The notes: generated from the letters alone by a model not told the origin. A stretch of DNA of 64,000 bases from Defluviitaleaceae bacterium (GCA_009781755.1 WQVD01000006.1:24119-88118); one strand, 5' to 3'. Positions 35,185-42,971 are shown, numbered from the stretch's first letter. Program-made: numbers and translations.

Positions 35185-35640
35185 GAAAATGTCTAAGGTC
35201 TTGGCAACGGATGTCCGATACACTGCACCTTGCAACCGAAACAAACGTTTCTACGCCATGGACGGGTTTTGCCACCTCCGCGAAGGACTTGTGCCTTGTA
35301 CGGACCGCACCGCTCCCGCTTTAACCTTTGTTACAGGTTGCACAAGCAACACCCTGCACCACCCGCCGCACATATGCAAAGGGGGTAGCACACCGCGCTT
35401 TGGATCCGGCACGGTTATGCTGCCCACGCATGCACCTTTGCAAACAAAGCGGCAAACGCCGGGGGCCCGGGACCCCAATTACTATTACAACTACATAACC
35501 ATTAAACAAAATGAAGAAAGCGAATTGGCAACGCAGGCTGCGAAGACCGGCCGCCAATACAGTTTTTTTGTTAACTTGTTGGGTTAAAATCATAATTCGC
35601 TTTACGCAAAGGGGCGGTTTCATGAGACAGCCCCTATTGC
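35185..35640 (+). ncRNA. candidate structured non-coding RNA
   Basis: This GC-rich island sits between AT-rich flanks and no protein is recognisable in it. Many compact helices are visible: GAAAC-AAAC-GTTTC (35238-35251), GTTGC-ACAA-GCAAC (35337-35350), GGGTAGCA with TGCTGCCC (35383/35418), CTTTG-CAAA-CAAAG (35436-35449), GGC-AAAC-GCC (35451-35460), CGCA-GGC-TGCG (35532-35542) and a perfect 10-bp long-range helix 35517-35526 with 35594-35603. A G-U pair in the 35383/35418 helix favours the plus strand. The end may be the GGGGC/GCCCC hairpin at 35610-35634. It matches no class I can name from memory (not tmRNA, SRP, RNase P or T-box). Boundaries are approximate. Confidence 0.45.
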
Positions 35641-35686
35641 CGTTTAACTTGCTCCGGCACCTCTTTCAATATATTTTAAATCTGCG

Positions 35687-36316
35687 TTATATTCTATTTT
35701 TTTCAAGCCATTCCGCTGCCATATCTGCAACCATCTTCAAGTTTTGCGGTTCAAAGGGCGTAGGCAGGCCGCTGTCGCTAACAAGCTCTACAAAATTCTT
35801 GGTGCCGGCAAACTTTACAAGGCGCACATACTTTTCCCACGTACTCATATGGTCTTTTTGGTTCAATGCCCAAAAATTTAATGCCATAATGCCCGCAAGA
35901 CAGTAGTCAATGTAGTAAAAAGGCATCTGATAAATGTGTATTACTTCCTGCCAGCTGCGACCTTGTGCATAAAATGGTATATCAAGCGTGTGATGCCAAG
36001 GTCTATACTTTTTATCAAGCGCAAGCCAAAGTGCATTGCGCTCGGCAGGTGTCATTTCGGGTTTGGAATAAACAATGTGCTGAAATTCGTCCACCATCAC
36101 CCCATAGGGCAAAAACTCTAAATCCGCAGACAGGTGGCTATGGCAATACTTTGTAGTATCTGCACCAAAAAACCCCTCCATCCACGGCCATGCAAAAAAT
36201 TCCATAGCCATGGCGTGTATTTCGCCTATCTCTGCACTGCCTTCTTGCAAGTCATAGGGGTAAATATCCCTTGCTACATAACCTGCATAGGCATGTCCGA
36301 TCTCGTGGGTAAGCAC
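35687..36316 (-). pseudogene. M3-family oligoendopeptidase, C-terminal fragment
   Basis: The fragment starts at an internal Met in VLTHEIGHAYAGY, the HExGH zinc motif of M3 peptidases, and runs 209 codons to the natural end (WALNQKDHMSTWEKYVRLVKFAG...AAEWLEKNRI). The 16 codons before it (SPFIHATFRGTSEDID) are in the same frame as the upstream fragment and are separated from it only by one TAA. The two parts together give about 561 residues, full length for this family. The catalytic half would not be made without readthrough or reinitiation. Confidence 0.85.
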
Positions 36317-36364
36317 GTCAATGTCTTCACTCGTTCCTCTAAAAGTTGCATGAATAAATGGGGA

Positions 36365-37372
36365 TTAGTAAATTGCAAAGTCTGTCATGTAACCGCCTAT
36401 ACCCCTGTCAGGCTTGTTAAGCACATCAATCAAATCATTTGCTAACATAAAATTAAAAAACGCGCTCGTTTCGTCAGATAGTTCGGCATACATCTTTTTG
36501 CCGTGGGCAAATATTTCGTCGTGCGTGCCTTTGGGTGTTGCGTTGCCGTCAGGGAAATTAAATTTTTGGTCTGCCGTGTCAATTTTGTCCACACCTATAC
36601 GCTTGGCTTGCTCCGCTTTTATGGCTGTCACAAGCGGCACAATATGTTCCAACACCCCTTGGCGAAACTTTGCAACCATGGCTTCGTCATAACAATTTCT
36701 CTGCATACGGTAGTAACCAAGTTCCGTAAAACTCTTGTAGCCAAGCTTTTTTGCTATGGCTGTGCGGAGTTTTACAAGCTTGTCAAAAATAGCGTCAAAC
36801 TTTTCTGCATGGCTCATATACCAGTCAGACATTGCTTTGTAGGCAGCTACACGCACTTCCCTGTCCTTGTTTTCAAAATAAGCTTCTATGTCGGACATGT
36901 TCATCGTCTTGCCATCAAACTCAAACTCAGCAGCGTTCCACAAGTCGAAATATTCACCGCCAAGCTTGTTTTCCTCTTGCAAGTCTTCAATAATTTCAGG
37001 GCTAAAGGTTTTACGCTTCATTTCAAGATTTACAAACATCAGCTTACCCCAGGCTGTCTCCATTTCTGCACGAAAAGGCGATTCGAGCATGGCCTTAGAA
37101 ATTTCTTGCTTCACTTCCTCAAGCATGGGGTCGATTTCGTCCAAATAATCATGCTCAGCCGCGTAATATTCATCCTTGGTATTCAAGCTTTTGCGCGCAT
37201 AAGCAAGGTTAAACATGGTGCTTACCCATTCGTTAAGACCGTTTATTTCCTTATAAATTGCAAAACAGTCCTCGGCAGTCTGCGCTCCCTTAAACTGCTC
37301 AATAAGCGCTTGGTATTTTGCGCTTGTTTGCGCTAATTCGGGTCTAATATACTGCATATCTGCAAATTTCAT
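36365..37372 (-). pseudogene. M3-family oligoendopeptidase, N-terminal fragment ended by a nonsense codon
   Basis: There are 335 codons from MKFADMQYIRPEL, with AGGAGG upstream, covering the helical N-terminal lobe of an oligoendopeptidase F-like enzyme (FNLAYARKSLNTKDEYYAAEHDYLDEIDP, ELGYYRMQRNCYDEAMV). It ends DFAIY then TAA; the family usually has a lysine here (Y-K-SPFI), so AAA to TAA is a single-base change. The zinc site lies beyond the stop. The gene is more AT-rich than its neighbours. It may be a sequencing error, a recent null allele or a decaying acquired gene. Confidence 0.85.
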
Positions 37373-37544
37373 TATAATCTATCCCTCCTATTGCAATTTA
37401 ATGTATATCGTTTACAAATGCAACCATCAACTGCGTCATATTTTGCGCACGTATAATCGTACCCGGACTTATCACGAGTTAATATAAGACACTTCCGTAT
37501 AAGAAAAACAGCCTGATGGTTTATAAACCACCAAGCTGTTTCAA

Positions 37545-37630
37545 CGGAAGGTAAGGGATTCGAACCCTTGTGGGGTTGCCCCCAAACGGTTTTCAAGACC
37601 GCCCCGTTATGACCACTTCGGTAACCTTCC
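37545..37630 (-). tRNA. tRNA-Ser (anticodon TGA)
   Basis: The acceptor stem GGAAGGT/ACCTTCC closes the fold, and the anticodon loop CTTGAAA carries TGA between 5-bp arms CGGT/ACCG. The long variable arm (TTTGGGGGCAACCCC) is typical of class II serine tRNA, and GGTTCGAATCC is the T arm. The discriminator is G, and CCA is not encoded. Confidence 0.97.
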
Positions 37631-37655
37631 AAGGTATAGCCAAGACGCGCGCAAT

Positions 37656-37683
37656 AGTATACGATTGCGAAGGCAAATGTCAA
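37656..37683 (-). promoter_or_regulatory. promoter of tRNA-Ser
   Basis: The minus strand reads TTGACA, 16 bases, TATACT, about 26 bases before the tRNA 5' end. Confidence 0.75.
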
Positions 37684-37717
37684 TCATGCGGCATAAATTT
37701 TACATAGAGGTGATGGA

Positions 37718-38845
37718 ATGAAGCGTGTATTAACCGTTTTCGGCACAAGGCCGGAAGCTTACAAGATGATTCCGTTGGTGTTGGCATTGCGGGCGCGGCG
37801 CGATGTGTTGGAATCGCGTGTTTGCGTGACGGCGCAGCACCGCGAAATGTTGGACACGGCGTTGGCACCGTTCGGCGTGGTGCCGGACGTGGATTTGAAT
37901 GTGATGACACATGGTCAAACCCCGGGCGATGTGATAAGCCGTATTTTGGCGGGCATGGCACCCGTCTTGGCCGATTGGCAGCCTGATATTGTGCTCGTGC
38001 ATGGCGATACGACCACCACTTTTGCGGCGGCGCTGGCGGCTTTTCATGCGAAGGTGGCAGTGGGGCACGTGGAAGCGGGGCTGCGCACGTTTGACAAATA
38101 CCGCCCCTATCCCGAAGAAATGAACCGCAAGTTGACGACCGCGCTGACGGATTTTCACTTCGCGCCCACGGCATTGGCGCGGCAATATTTGTTGGACGAA
38201 AAAGTGCCCGCCGAACGGATTATTGTAACGGGCAATACCGCGTTGGATATGTTGAAGCATACGTCAAGCGACGATTATACTTTTCAAAATGCCGATGCGG
38301 CACGCATTTGTGCCGAAGCTGCTCAAGGCAATCATCGCCTCATACTCATGACCGCACACCGCCGCGAAAATATCGGCGCGCCGATGGAGGCCATTTGTCG
38401 TGCGGTGGGGCGTATTGCGGCGGATTTCCCCGATGTACGCATCTTGTGGCCCATGCACCCCAACGGCACAGGCCGGGTCGAATCGCATCAATACTTGGCG
38501 CATTTGCCCAATGTCGTATTGACGCAAGCGTTGGATTTGCACGACATGCACAATGTGATGAAGCGCGCTTATTTGATATTGTCCGATTCGGGCGGAATTC
38601 AGGAAGAAGCACCGTCCTTTGACGTGCCTGTCGTGGTGCTGCGCGAAGTGACCGAACGCCCCGAAGGCGTGGACGCAGGCGCATTGATGCTGGGCGGCGT
38701 GGAGGAATCGGGCATTTACAGTGCCACCGCACGTTTGTTGACCGATCCGACAGCACATGCAAAAATGGCCGCCGTACCCAACCCCTACGGCGATGGCAAC
38801 GCCAGCGAACGCATCGTACAAGTGATTATTGAAAATGACATATAG
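37718..38845 (+). CDS. wecB: UDP-N-acetylglucosamine 2-epimerase (non-hydrolysing)
   Basis: The protein has 375 residues. It begins VLTVFGTRPEAYKMIPLVLAL, the WecB/MnaA signature. VHGDTTTTFAAALAAFHAKV and VGHVEAGLRTFDKYRPYPEEMNR carry the UDP and active-site residues, and ILSDSGGIQEEAPSFDVPV and LREVTERPEGVDAG complete the C-terminal domain. It interconverts UDP-GlcNAc and UDP-ManNAc for wall teichoic acid or capsule. AGAGGTGATGG precedes the ATG. The next gene starts nine bases after the stop. Confidence 0.93.
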   Translation: MKRVLTVFGTRPEAYKMIPLVLALRARRDVLESRVCVTAQHREMLDTALAPFGVVPDVDLNVMTHGQTPGDVISRILAGMAPVLADWQPDIVLVHGDTTTTFAAALAAFHAKVAVGHVEAGLRTFDKYRPYPEEMNRKLTTALTDFHFAPTALARQYLLDEKVPAERIIVTGNTALDMLKHTSSDDYTFQNADAARICAEAAQGNHRLILMTAHRRENIGAPMEAICRAVGRIAADFPDVRILWPMHPNGTGRVESHQYLAHLPNVVLTQALDLHDMHNVMKRAYLILSDSGGIQEEAPSFDVPVVVLREVTERPEGVDAGALMLGGVEESGIYSATARLLTDPTAHAKMAAVPNPYGDGNASERIVQVIIENDI

Positions 38846-38854
38846 GAGATAAAC

Positions 38855-39307
38855 ATGCTAACAATGCAATGGTTTTTTGGTGAGGAACACTTAGAAGATG
38901 TATACGCCCTGCGCCGTGCGGTTTTTATCGACGAGCAAGGCATCGCGGTGGAAGACGAGTTGGAGGGCGATGACGGCGGTTGCATCCATGTGGTGCTGTA
39001 TGAAAGCAACGTGCCTGCAGCCACCGGTCGCGTCAAAATTACGAAGGAAGATTATATCATTGGCCGTGTGGCGACGTTGGCGCAGCATCGGGGGCGCGGC
39101 TTTGCTACGGCGGTGATGCAGGCACTCATCAAGGCTTGTTGCATCATGGGCGGCGAACGGCAAATTCTGCACGCGCAGTTATCCGCGCAAGCGTTTTATG
39201 AGAAATTGGGCTTCAAGCCTTATGGCGAAATCTTTGAAGAAGCGGGCATTCGGCACGTATGTATGGAGCATTTCGGCTTCCCTGTTGGTTCGTGCCAACG
39301 CGGTTAA
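38855..39307 (+). CDS. GNAT family N-acetyltransferase (ElaA-like)
   Basis: The protein has 150 residues. LRRAVFIDEQGIAVEDELEGDD is the N-terminal block of ElaA-like GNATs, GRVATLAQHRGRGFATAVMQALI has the QxxGxG acetyl-CoA loop (QHRGRG), and HAQLSAQAFYEKLGFKPYGEIFEEAGI is the C-terminal block. Substrate is unknown. TAGGAGATAAAC precedes the ATG, directly behind the epimerase. Confidence 0.88.
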   Translation: MLTMQWFFGEEHLEDVYALRRAVFIDEQGIAVEDELEGDDGGCIHVVLYESNVPAATGRVKITKEDYIIGRVATLAQHRGRGFATAVMQALIKACCIMGGERQILHAQLSAQAFYEKLGFKPYGEIFEEAGIRHVCMEHFGFPVGSCQRG

Positions 39308-39351
39308 AGACCGTTGTATTTACGATTCACGCACAGAAAGGAGACTTAACC

Positions 39352-39594
39352 ATGCGATTGGATAAATATTTGAAAGTGAGTCGCGTCATCAAGCGGCGCA
39401 CCGTGGCCAACGAAGCTTGTGATGCCGGACGCGTCACCATCAACGGCAAAGTCGCCAAAGCATCCGTGGATGTTAACCCGGGCGATGTCATTGCCATCCG
39501 CTTTGGTGATAAAGTGACGAAATTGCAGGTCGTGCAAGTCAAAGAAGTCGTGCGCAAGGAAGAAACGACGGAGATGTTTCGGTTAATCGATTAA
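39352..39594 (+). CDS. rqcP: S4-domain RNA-binding protein, RqcP/YabO type
   Basis: The protein has 80 residues, almost entirely one S4 domain: MRLDKYLKVSRVIKRRTVANEACDAG, VTINGKVAKASVDVNPGDVIAIRFG. Size and sequence match RqcP (formerly YabO), which works with RqcH to add alanine tails to stalled nascent chains on 50S subunits. AAAGGAGAC precedes the ATG. It ends at a hairpin with a T-run. Confidence 0.9.
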   Translation: MRLDKYLKVSRVIKRRTVANEACDAGRVTINGKVAKASVDVNPGDVIAIRFGDKVTKLQVVQVKEVVRKEETTEMFRLID

Positions 39595-39631
39595 ATCGAA
39601 CGCGCCGATGGCCTTTGCATCTAAAAACAAA

Positions 39632-39673
39632 ACGGACACCACCTTCCTAAACGAAAGTGATGCCCGCTTTTTT
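39632..39673 (+). terminator. terminator after the S4-domain gene
   Basis: An imperfect stem (CGGACACCAC.TTC with GAAAGTGATGCCCG) is followed by TTTTTT. It lies between convergent genes and serves the plus-strand wecB-rqcP unit. Confidence 0.6.
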
Positions 39674-39692
39674 ATTGCTTTATATCGCTTGT

Positions 39693-39947
39693 TTACTTGC
39701 CGCGCATTTGTTTTTCTTGCGCTTCGATCATCTTTTTCACCATGTAGCCGCCCACGTAGCCGGTTTGGGCCGATGTGAGGTCGCCGTTGTAGCCTTGTTT
39801 CAAGGGTACGCCGATTTCGCTGGCGACTTCAAATTTGAATTTTTCCATCGGATTTTGGCCGGGGATGGTGGATTTGGGTGTGGATTTTGCTTGTGTGGTT
39901 TTGGGTTTTGCTGTTTTGGTAGTTTTTGTACCTTTTGTGGATTTCAT
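39693..39947 (-). CDS. alpha/beta-type small acid-soluble spore protein
   Basis: The protein has 84 residues. After a Lys/Thr-rich N-terminal tail of about 33 residues the conserved SASP core appears: EKFKFEVASEIGVPLKQGYN (with the GPR protease site in FEVASEIG) and GDLTSAQTGYVGGYMVKKM. SASPs coat DNA in the dormant spore and shield it from UV. This is direct evidence that the organism makes endospores. AAAAGGAG precedes the ATG. Expression would be by sigma-G, although no clear promoter is seen. The Lys/Thr tail is longer than usual. Confidence 0.95.
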   Translation of the reverse strand: MKSTKGTKTTKTAKPKTTQAKSTPKSTIPGQNPMEKFKFEVASEIGVPLKQGYNGDLTSAQTGYVGGYMVKKMIEAQEKQMRGK

Positions 39948-40032
39948 TTTATTTTTCTCCTTTTGTTCTTATATGAACAATATTGATTGTTGCCCGGATA
40001 GTATGAACAGCGGGAGAAAATTTATGCGTTTT

Positions 40033-40728
40033 TTATTGGTTATTATAATTTTGCCACTTTTTTTCATTGCTGCCGGTTTCGGAGCATAATTTGGTAATAA
40101 TTATTTCGTCTCTGATTTTCATTTTTTCGTAGTATGCATCACCGGGCAAATATAAGAGGTCTTCAAACTCCAAGTCTTCGGGCATCTGCGTGGGGTCGTT
40201 TAACACAAGGAAATAAAATTCCCGCCCCTCCGCAACGACGGCACATCGGTCGTATAAAAACCCATCCGGCGAAAGATAACCCTCGTAATACGAATTTACC
40301 GCGTATTCGGGGCCATCCAATTGGTAAAGTTTTTCGGCGAGGATTTCGGCAAATTCTTTTATGTCTTCCGGCTGCATGGCAACCAACTTTTTGATGGCGG
40401 GTTTTAATATGCCTTTTCTGCCGGCGGCTTTCCAATGGAAGGAATCAATAATTTCCCAAAAAACATCTTCGTCCATCGGTTTGTATACGGGCGCAGCTTT
40501 TTGCGGGATTTCATCTGTTTCACTTATTTCAATATAACCTTTGTTTAATTTTTCACGGATGAGTTTATTTACGTCGCCGGCGGCATCTTCTTGTGTGGAT
40601 GCCTCTTTTTGTTTACTGCGCCCCGCCGTACCAATCTTGCCCCAACAAACGGTGTAACGATTTCCGCTTTGTTCAATGTGCCAAAATTTATTGGCATCTC
40701 CGGATTGATTAATAAATGTGCGTTTCAT
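40033..40728 (-). CDS. WGR-domain protein with DUF4240-type C-terminal domain
   Basis: The protein has 231 residues. The WGR domain (residues 1-70) reads FWHIEQSGNRYTVCWGKIGTAGRSKQKEA. From about residue 83 a DUF4240-like domain starts with MDEDVFWEIIDSFHWKA and continues with ILAEKLYQLDGPEYAVNSYYEGYLSPDGFLYDRCAVVAEG. WGR domains bind DNA ends or nucleic acids in PARPs and MolR-like proteins. The function here is unknown. GAGGGTATTATC precedes the ATG. The gene diverges from pdxS across hairpin element copy B. Confidence 0.8.
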   Translation of the reverse strand: MKRTFINQSGDANKFWHIEQSGNRYTVCWGKIGTAGRSKQKEASTQEDAAGDVNKLIREKLNKGYIEISETDEIPQKAAPVYKPMDEDVFWEIIDSFHWKAAGRKGILKPAIKKLVAMQPEDIKEFAEILAEKLYQLDGPEYAVNSYYEGYLSPDGFLYDRCAVVAEGREFYFLVLNDPTQMPEDLEFEDLLYLPGDAYYEKMKIRDEIIITKLCSETGSNEKKWQNYNNQ

Positions 40729-40753
40729 GATAATACCCTCCCATCGTGCTTTT

Positions 40754-40917
40754 AGAAGGTGTTCTCATAAGTCGTAATATTGGATTGGCGAGGCGATTTT
40801 GTGCCAATCAAGGAGGCTGCGACGACGCATACCAAGCGTGTATGCTAGGAGCAGCCGACGCGGAGTGGCACAAAATCGATCGACAAGCCGATGTTGCGGC
40901 TTATGAGAACACCTTCT
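40754..40917 (+). repeat. self-pairing GGA-N6-GAC hairpin element, copy B
   Basis: The outer arms 40754-40771 and 40900-40917 pair perfectly over 18 bases, and the stem continues with mismatches to CGATTTTGTGCCA. The core repeats are AAGGAG-GCTG-CGACG and TAGGAG-CAGC-CGACG. GGCTGC and GCAGCC pair without wobble, and the inner hairpin is GCATAC/GTATGC. It fills the divergent gap between the WGR gene and pdxS. Confidence 0.8.
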
Positions 40918-40931
40918 TATATTACAGGGCG

Positions 40932-40960
40932 TTGTGCCGTTTTGTCTAAAATGGTATTCT
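40932..40960 (+). promoter_or_regulatory. promoter of pdxS
   Basis: TTGTGC, 17 bases, TATTCT, with the predicted start about 28 bases before the pdxS ATG. It lies directly after the right arm of hairpin element B. Confidence 0.55.
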
Positions 40961-40994
40961 CTCCATGATTTTAAACGGAAAAAGGAGAAAATAC

Positions 40995-41858
40995 ATGAAC
41001 GAGAAATTCGCAAACATCAATCAAAAATTAATCGGCGGGGTCATCATGGACGTAACCACGCCCGAACAAGCCAAGATTGCCGAAGCGGCGGGCGCAGTAG
41101 CCGTCATGGCGCTGGAGCGCGTACCGGCAGACATCCGCGCGGCGGGCGGTATATCACGCATGAGCGACCCGGGCATGATCGAGAAAATCATCGCCGCGGT
41201 ACAAATTCCCGTCATGGCCAAGTGTCGCATCGGCCACTTTGTTGAGGCGCAGGTATTGGAAGCCGTGGGCGTGGATTACATCGACGAAAGCGAAGTCTTA
41301 ACCCCCGCAGACGATTTATTCCACGTGGATAAAACGAAATTCACCACCCCATTTGTGTGCGGAGCCAAGAATTTGGGTGAAGCCTTGCGCCGCATACAAG
41401 AAGGCGCAGCCATGATCCGCACCAAGGGCGAACCCGGCACCGGTGATGTCGTACAAGCCGTGCGCCACTTGCGCACCATTCTGGGCGAAATGCGCGCCTT
41501 GCAAGCCAAATCAAAAGATGAACTGTACGTTGCCGCACGCGACTTGGCCGTGCCCTACGCACTGGTGCAATATGTGGCCGAGCACGGCAAATTGCCGGTG
41601 CTCAACTTCACCGCAGGCGGCGTGGCCACCCCGGCAGATGCGGCACTCATGATGCAATTGGGCGCAGAAGGCGTATTTGTAGGCTCCGGCATTTTCAAAT
41701 CCGGCGACCCCGCCAAACGCGCCGCCGCCATCGTCACCGCCGTGAAAAATTACAAGGACGCGAAGTTGATTGCCGAAATTTCCAAGGACTTGGGCGAAGC
41801 CATGGTGGGCATCAACGAAAATGAAATAAAAGAAATCATGGCCGAACGCGGCATCTAG
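40995..41858 (+). CDS. pdxS: pyridoxal 5'-phosphate synthase lyase subunit PdxS
   Basis: The protein has 287 residues, highly conserved. [57 protein letters not shown] (the Lys/Arg/His active-site strand), [17 protein letters not shown] and [19 protein letters not shown] are all present. PdxS condenses ribose 5-phosphate, glyceraldehyde 3-phosphate and ammonia from PdxT into PLP. The start at 40995 has AAAGGAG upstream. The glutaminase gene pdxT, normally next in line, is absent; the gene ends at a terminator. Confidence 0.97.
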   Translation: MNEKFANINQKLIGGVIMDVTTPEQAKIAEAAGAVAVMALERVPADIRAAGGISRMSDPGMIEKIIAAVQIPVMAKCRIGHFVEAQVLEAVGVDYIDESEVLTPADDLFHVDKTKFTTPFVCGAKNLGEALRRIQEGAAMIRTKGEPGTGDVVQAVRHLRTILGEMRALQAKSKDELYVAARDLAVPYALVQYVAEHGKLPVLNFTAGGVATPADAALMMQLGAEGVFVGSGIFKSGDPAKRAAAIVTAVKNYKDAKLIAEISKDLGEAMVGINENEIKEIMAERGI

Positions 41859-41883
41859 CCGCATCAGGAGAAATAGTTGGGAA

Positions 41884-41929
41884 CAAAAAAATCCTTCGAT
41901 CGGGTGCACCGGCTCGAAGGATTTTTTTA
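41884..41929. terminator. bidirectional terminator after pdxS
   Basis: The stem AAATCCTTCGA/TCGAAGGATTT has a 14-base loop, with A-run and T-run flanks. It separates pdxS from the convergent membrane-protein gene. Confidence 0.85.
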
Positions 41930-41935
41930 GTAAAA

Positions 41936-42439
41936 TTATTCTGCGATATTTTTATTTGCATCTTTGTCTGCGTATTGTTTTTCTAATGTCTTTCTGCGGC
42001 GTTTTGTTACCTCGCCGCTAATGAAACATATAAAAAAGCATAACACATATGAACCCACCAAAAAGAATAACAAATATCGAATGCTATCATTTAAGTATAT
42101 CCCAAATCGAAAATACCACATCAAACCAATTAAAACCGTGAGTATAATACTAGGAATAATACCAAATATGAGATACACCTTTATGCTTGGTTGTGCGATG
42201 TATTCTATATCCCACGTTCCATTGCGATGATGTCCGACCGTCATCCACACCGCCACTATGAACAGGGGTATTATCATGGGCAACATTTCCAATATACCCA
42301 CATCAAATAAAATTACTTTTGCCATCAATCCAACGGTTAAACTTATGAACAAAATCCAAAACGCCTTGCGTTCCACTTTCAGAATGCCCAATTCTTGCCG
42401 CTCATCCACAGGCTTGCGGTATTTCTGCATCCACTTCAT
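41936..42439 (-). CDS. membrane protein partner of an XRE regulator
   Basis: The protein has 167 residues with four hydrophobic helices (AFWILFISLTVGLMAKVILF, EMLPMIIPLFIVAVWMTVG, VYLIFGIIPSIILTVLIGLMWYF, YLLFFLVGSYVLCFFICFIS) and a charged tail. It overlaps the XRE gene by four bases. Such small DUF6773/DUF2178-like proteins are common partners of short XRE regulators and may sense envelope stress or peptides. This family name is from memory. Function unknown. Confidence 0.7.
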   Translation of the reverse strand: MKWMQKYRKPVDERQELGILKVERKAFWILFISLTVGLMAKVILFDVGILEMLPMIIPLFIVAVWMTVGHHRNGTWDIEYIAQPSIKVYLIFGIIPSIILTVLIGLMWYFRFGIYLNDSIRYLLFFLVGSYVLCFFICFISGEVTKRRRKTLEKQYADKDANKNIAE

Positions 42440-42636
42440 TCTTCATCCCTCCAATACAATTCGTCCAAAGTCTTGCCCAGTGCCTTGCAAATCGCGATGC
42501 ATAGGTTGAGCGTGGGGTTGTAGTTGCCGGATTCGATCATGCCGATGGTCTGGCGGGTTACGCCTACCAGGGCGGCGAGTTGTTCTTGGGACAAGTCGCG
42601 CTCGACCCTTGCGATTTTCATTTGCTTGTTTTTCAA
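42436..42636 (-). CDS. short XRE-family HTH regulator
   Basis: The protein has 66 residues and is a single HTH: MKIARVERDLSQEQLAALVGVTRQTIGMIESGNYNPTLNLCIAICKALGKTLDELYW. A TTG at 42636 is chosen as start because GAGGTG at 42643-42648 is six bases upstream. The ATG at 42642 touches that site, and the first Met of the long frame lies upstream of the -10 box. A strong promoter and a 38-bp palindrome lie just upstream. It is coupled to the membrane protein gene. Confidence 0.85.
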   Translation of the reverse strand: MKNKQMKIARVERDLSQEQLAALVGVTRQTIGMIESGNYNPTLNLCIAICKALGKTLDELYWRDEE

Positions 42637-42654
42637 GCGCATCACCTCAGGCGC

Positions 42655-42705
42655 ATTGTATGATATATTTGTCATTACGTCAAATATATTTGCGATAACG
42701 ACAAA
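42655..42705 (-). promoter_or_regulatory. promoter and 38-bp palindromic operator of the XRE/membrane-protein pair
   Basis: On the minus strand TTGACG (42678-42683), 17 bases, TACAAT (42655-42660). A 38-bp interrupted palindrome at 42668-42705 has half-site TTTGTC-RTTA and centre CAAATATATTTG, and it covers the -35 box. Autoregulation by the XRE protein is the likely use. Confidence 0.7.
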
Positions 42706-42749
42706 TAAAATCCCCTATGCAATTTTCACACAGGGGGTGGCAGTCATCT

Positions 42750-42971
42750 TCATTTTTCAGTCGGTTGCAAATTGCCACCAACTGATTTTTCTCGCTCGAT
42801 TAAATCCAACGCAATCTTTAACGCGGATATGCGGCGTTGCAGAAGGGCGCGTTGTGACGCAGCTTGTTTTGACATATCGATTTTTTCGCACTTGCGCAGG
42901 GTAGAGAGGAGCGCGGCGTGGGCTTCTTGCAGTTGGTCGTGTGTGTACGTTTTTTCGATGTTATTTTTCAT
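42750..42971 (-). CDS. small helical hypothetical protein
   Basis: The protein has 73 residues from MKNNIEKTYTHDQLQEAHAA, with GGAAAGGACG upstream. It is all helical and charged (LLSTLRKCEKIDMSKQAASQRALLQRRISALKIALDLIERE), as a two-helix hairpin. Similar small proteins occur in clostridia, from memory, without a known function. Its last 10 codons are written over 27-bp palindrome copy 4, so the original C-terminus may have been replaced by the repeat. Confidence 0.65.
   Translation of the reverse strand: MKNNIEKTYTHDQLQEAHAALLSTLRKCEKIDMSKQAASQRALLQRRISALKIALDLIEREKSVGGNLQPTEK
42758..42784. repeat. 27-bp palindromic repeat, copy 4
   Basis: The arms CAGTCGGTTGCAA and TTGCCACCAACTG pair with two mismatches. 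It overlaps the last codons of the small helical protein gene; the stop codon lies just outside its arm. Confidence 0.65.

Noticed and set aside
35189..35587. 132-codon plus-strand ORF in the GC-rich gap
   Set aside because: It has no ribosome site, its start lies in the loop of a CTTAGA/TCTAAG inverted repeat, composition is unlike a folded protein, and the region is better explained by RNA helices.
36365..36367. Possible recoding of TAA as sense in the M3 gene
   Set aside because: TAA is used as a normal stop by many genes in the window and no recoding structure is visible; mutation or sequencing error is simpler.
37680..38174. Minus-strand ORF opposite wecB
   Set aside because: Arg/Pro/Ser-rich shadow frame; the plus-strand gene is a clear epimerase.
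40024..40089. 21-residue hydrophobic peptide MRFLLVIIILPLFFIAAGFGA with a GGGAGA site
   Set aside because: It overlaps the end of the WGR-protein gene on the other strand, and the hydrophobic look follows from that gene's Asn/Lys/Gln codons read in antisense.
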